The translations under genes and the position numbers were made by a program. The notes under the pieces are model-generated. The model saw only the letters and a list, made by a program, of their open reading frames with translations, ran no database searches and was not told where the DNA came from. Below are positions 5,665 to 6,093 of a stretch of DNA of 6,093 nucleotides, in pieces (position 1 is the first letter of the stretch; the number at the start of each line of letters is the position of its first letter). Origin of the DNA: Cellvibrionales bacterium (GTDB lineage: Bacteria; Pseudomonadota; Gammaproteobacteria; Pseudomonadales; JAHEGP01); the NCBI GenBank assembly GCA_024645065.1, contig JAHEGP010000194.1, forward strand, positions 1 to 6,093, read 5' to 3'.

Positions 5665-6093
5665 TCAGCCGGTCCAGCGGGCTCGCCACTCCGGCATTGC
5701 GCGACCGGTCAACTCCTCGAAAAGGGCGATATCCGGCTCGAGATCCCGATACAAGCTTTGTTCAATCTCCGTCGAAAAGCTTGGCTTCCTCGGCAGCTTT
5801 ACACTGATGTAGCGGCTTAGAAAACGGCGTAGCGCTGGCGGAGAATAGGCCAGCAGGTTATCGACATAATAAATTGGCGACAGTTTGCCCCGGTTACTTC
5901 CTGTCGAACTATTTCGGGCTGAAACCTGGGCCGCAATGGACTCCAGGCCGAGAAAATCGAACACCTTTTTCATGGTATTCTCGGGGTCCTGCGCGTACTC
6001 GTCAAAATAAAGCACCAGCAACTGCTCCGCGGGGAAGACTTCAAGATATTTCTTTAACGTGTAGCCATAGCGGGAGCGGTTAAGATACTCCTC
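5665..6093 (-). CDS. Sulfotransferase family protein (5' end cut by window)
   Basis: The frame is open from the right window edge to TGA at 5667-5665, giving the last 142 residues of a longer protein. Near its start is YLNRSRYGYTLKKYLEVFP, matching the SRY segment of PAPS-dependent sulfotransferases that helps bind the 3'-phosphate of the donor. LLVLYFDEYAQDPENTMKKV (about 25-44) followed by FDFLGLE (45-51) is the conserved strand and helix that comes next in this family. The end has the usual LFEELTGRAMPEW pattern (124-136). The N-terminal P-loop-like PAPS-binding segment lies outside the window, so activity cannot be judged. The family transfers sulfate from PAPS to hydroxyl or amino groups of carbohydrates and other acceptors. 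Next to an O-antigen ligase-like gene, sulfation of an exopolysaccharide is the likely role. TTG at 6021 is not the true start, because conserved family sequence continues upstream. Confidence 0.85.
   Translation of the reverse strand, partial: EEYLNRSRYGYTLKKYLEVFPAEQLLVLYFDEYAQDPENTMKKVFDFLGLESIAAQVSARNSSTGSNRGKLSPIYYVDNLLAYSPPALRRFLSRYISVKLPRKPSFSTEIEQSLYRDLEPDIALFEELTGRAMPEWRARWTG

Overview
The window has the look of a chromosomal segment from a free-living, probably marine gammaproteobacterium. This rests on a GC-rich but not extreme composition, a gammaproteobacterial-type OxyR, a YbaY/YscW-type lipoprotein and a rubrerythrin / Fe-S oxidoreductase pair. No species can be named from the sequence alone. 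No tRNA, rRNA, insertion sequence or CRISPR array is visible.

Left part (1-3045), peroxide defence module. On the minus strand lie a cysteine-rich (Fe-S)-binding oxidoreductase of the heterodisulfide reductase/GlpC type (1-1320, running off the left edge) and, upstream of it, a short rubrerythrin without a rubredoxin domain (1546-1965). A strong hairpin (1471-1504) lies in the gap between them. Divergent from the rubrerythrin is oxyR (2107-3045, plus strand), with both redox cysteines. The shared 141-bp region between the two carries candidate promoter and repeat elements. The likely logic is that OxyR senses H2O2 and controls rubrerythrin, which reduces peroxide at its diiron site. The Fe-S oxidoreductase is a candidate electron donor replacing the missing rubredoxin domain; that last step is inference.

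Middle (3046-3774). A 258-bp stretch without an intact gene may hold a decayed minus-strand fragment of a penicillin-amidase/acylase-type protein. It is followed by a small YbaY/YscW-type lipoprotein gene on the plus strand (3304-3723), which converges on the next block.

Right part (3775-6093), surface polysaccharide genes on the minus strand. A sulfotransferase-family gene enters from the right edge (5' end outside). It is followed by a multi-membrane-spanning O-antigen ligase/polymerase-family protein with an extra VanZ-like membrane domain at its N-terminus. Together these look like the downstream end of an exopolysaccharide or O-antigen cluster that continues to the right of the window.

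The main unusual points are the rubredoxin-less rubrerythrin paired with the Fe-S oxidoreductase beside oxyR, the VanZ-like/O-antigen ligase fusion with a Tyr where ligases usually have His, and the possible acylase relic.
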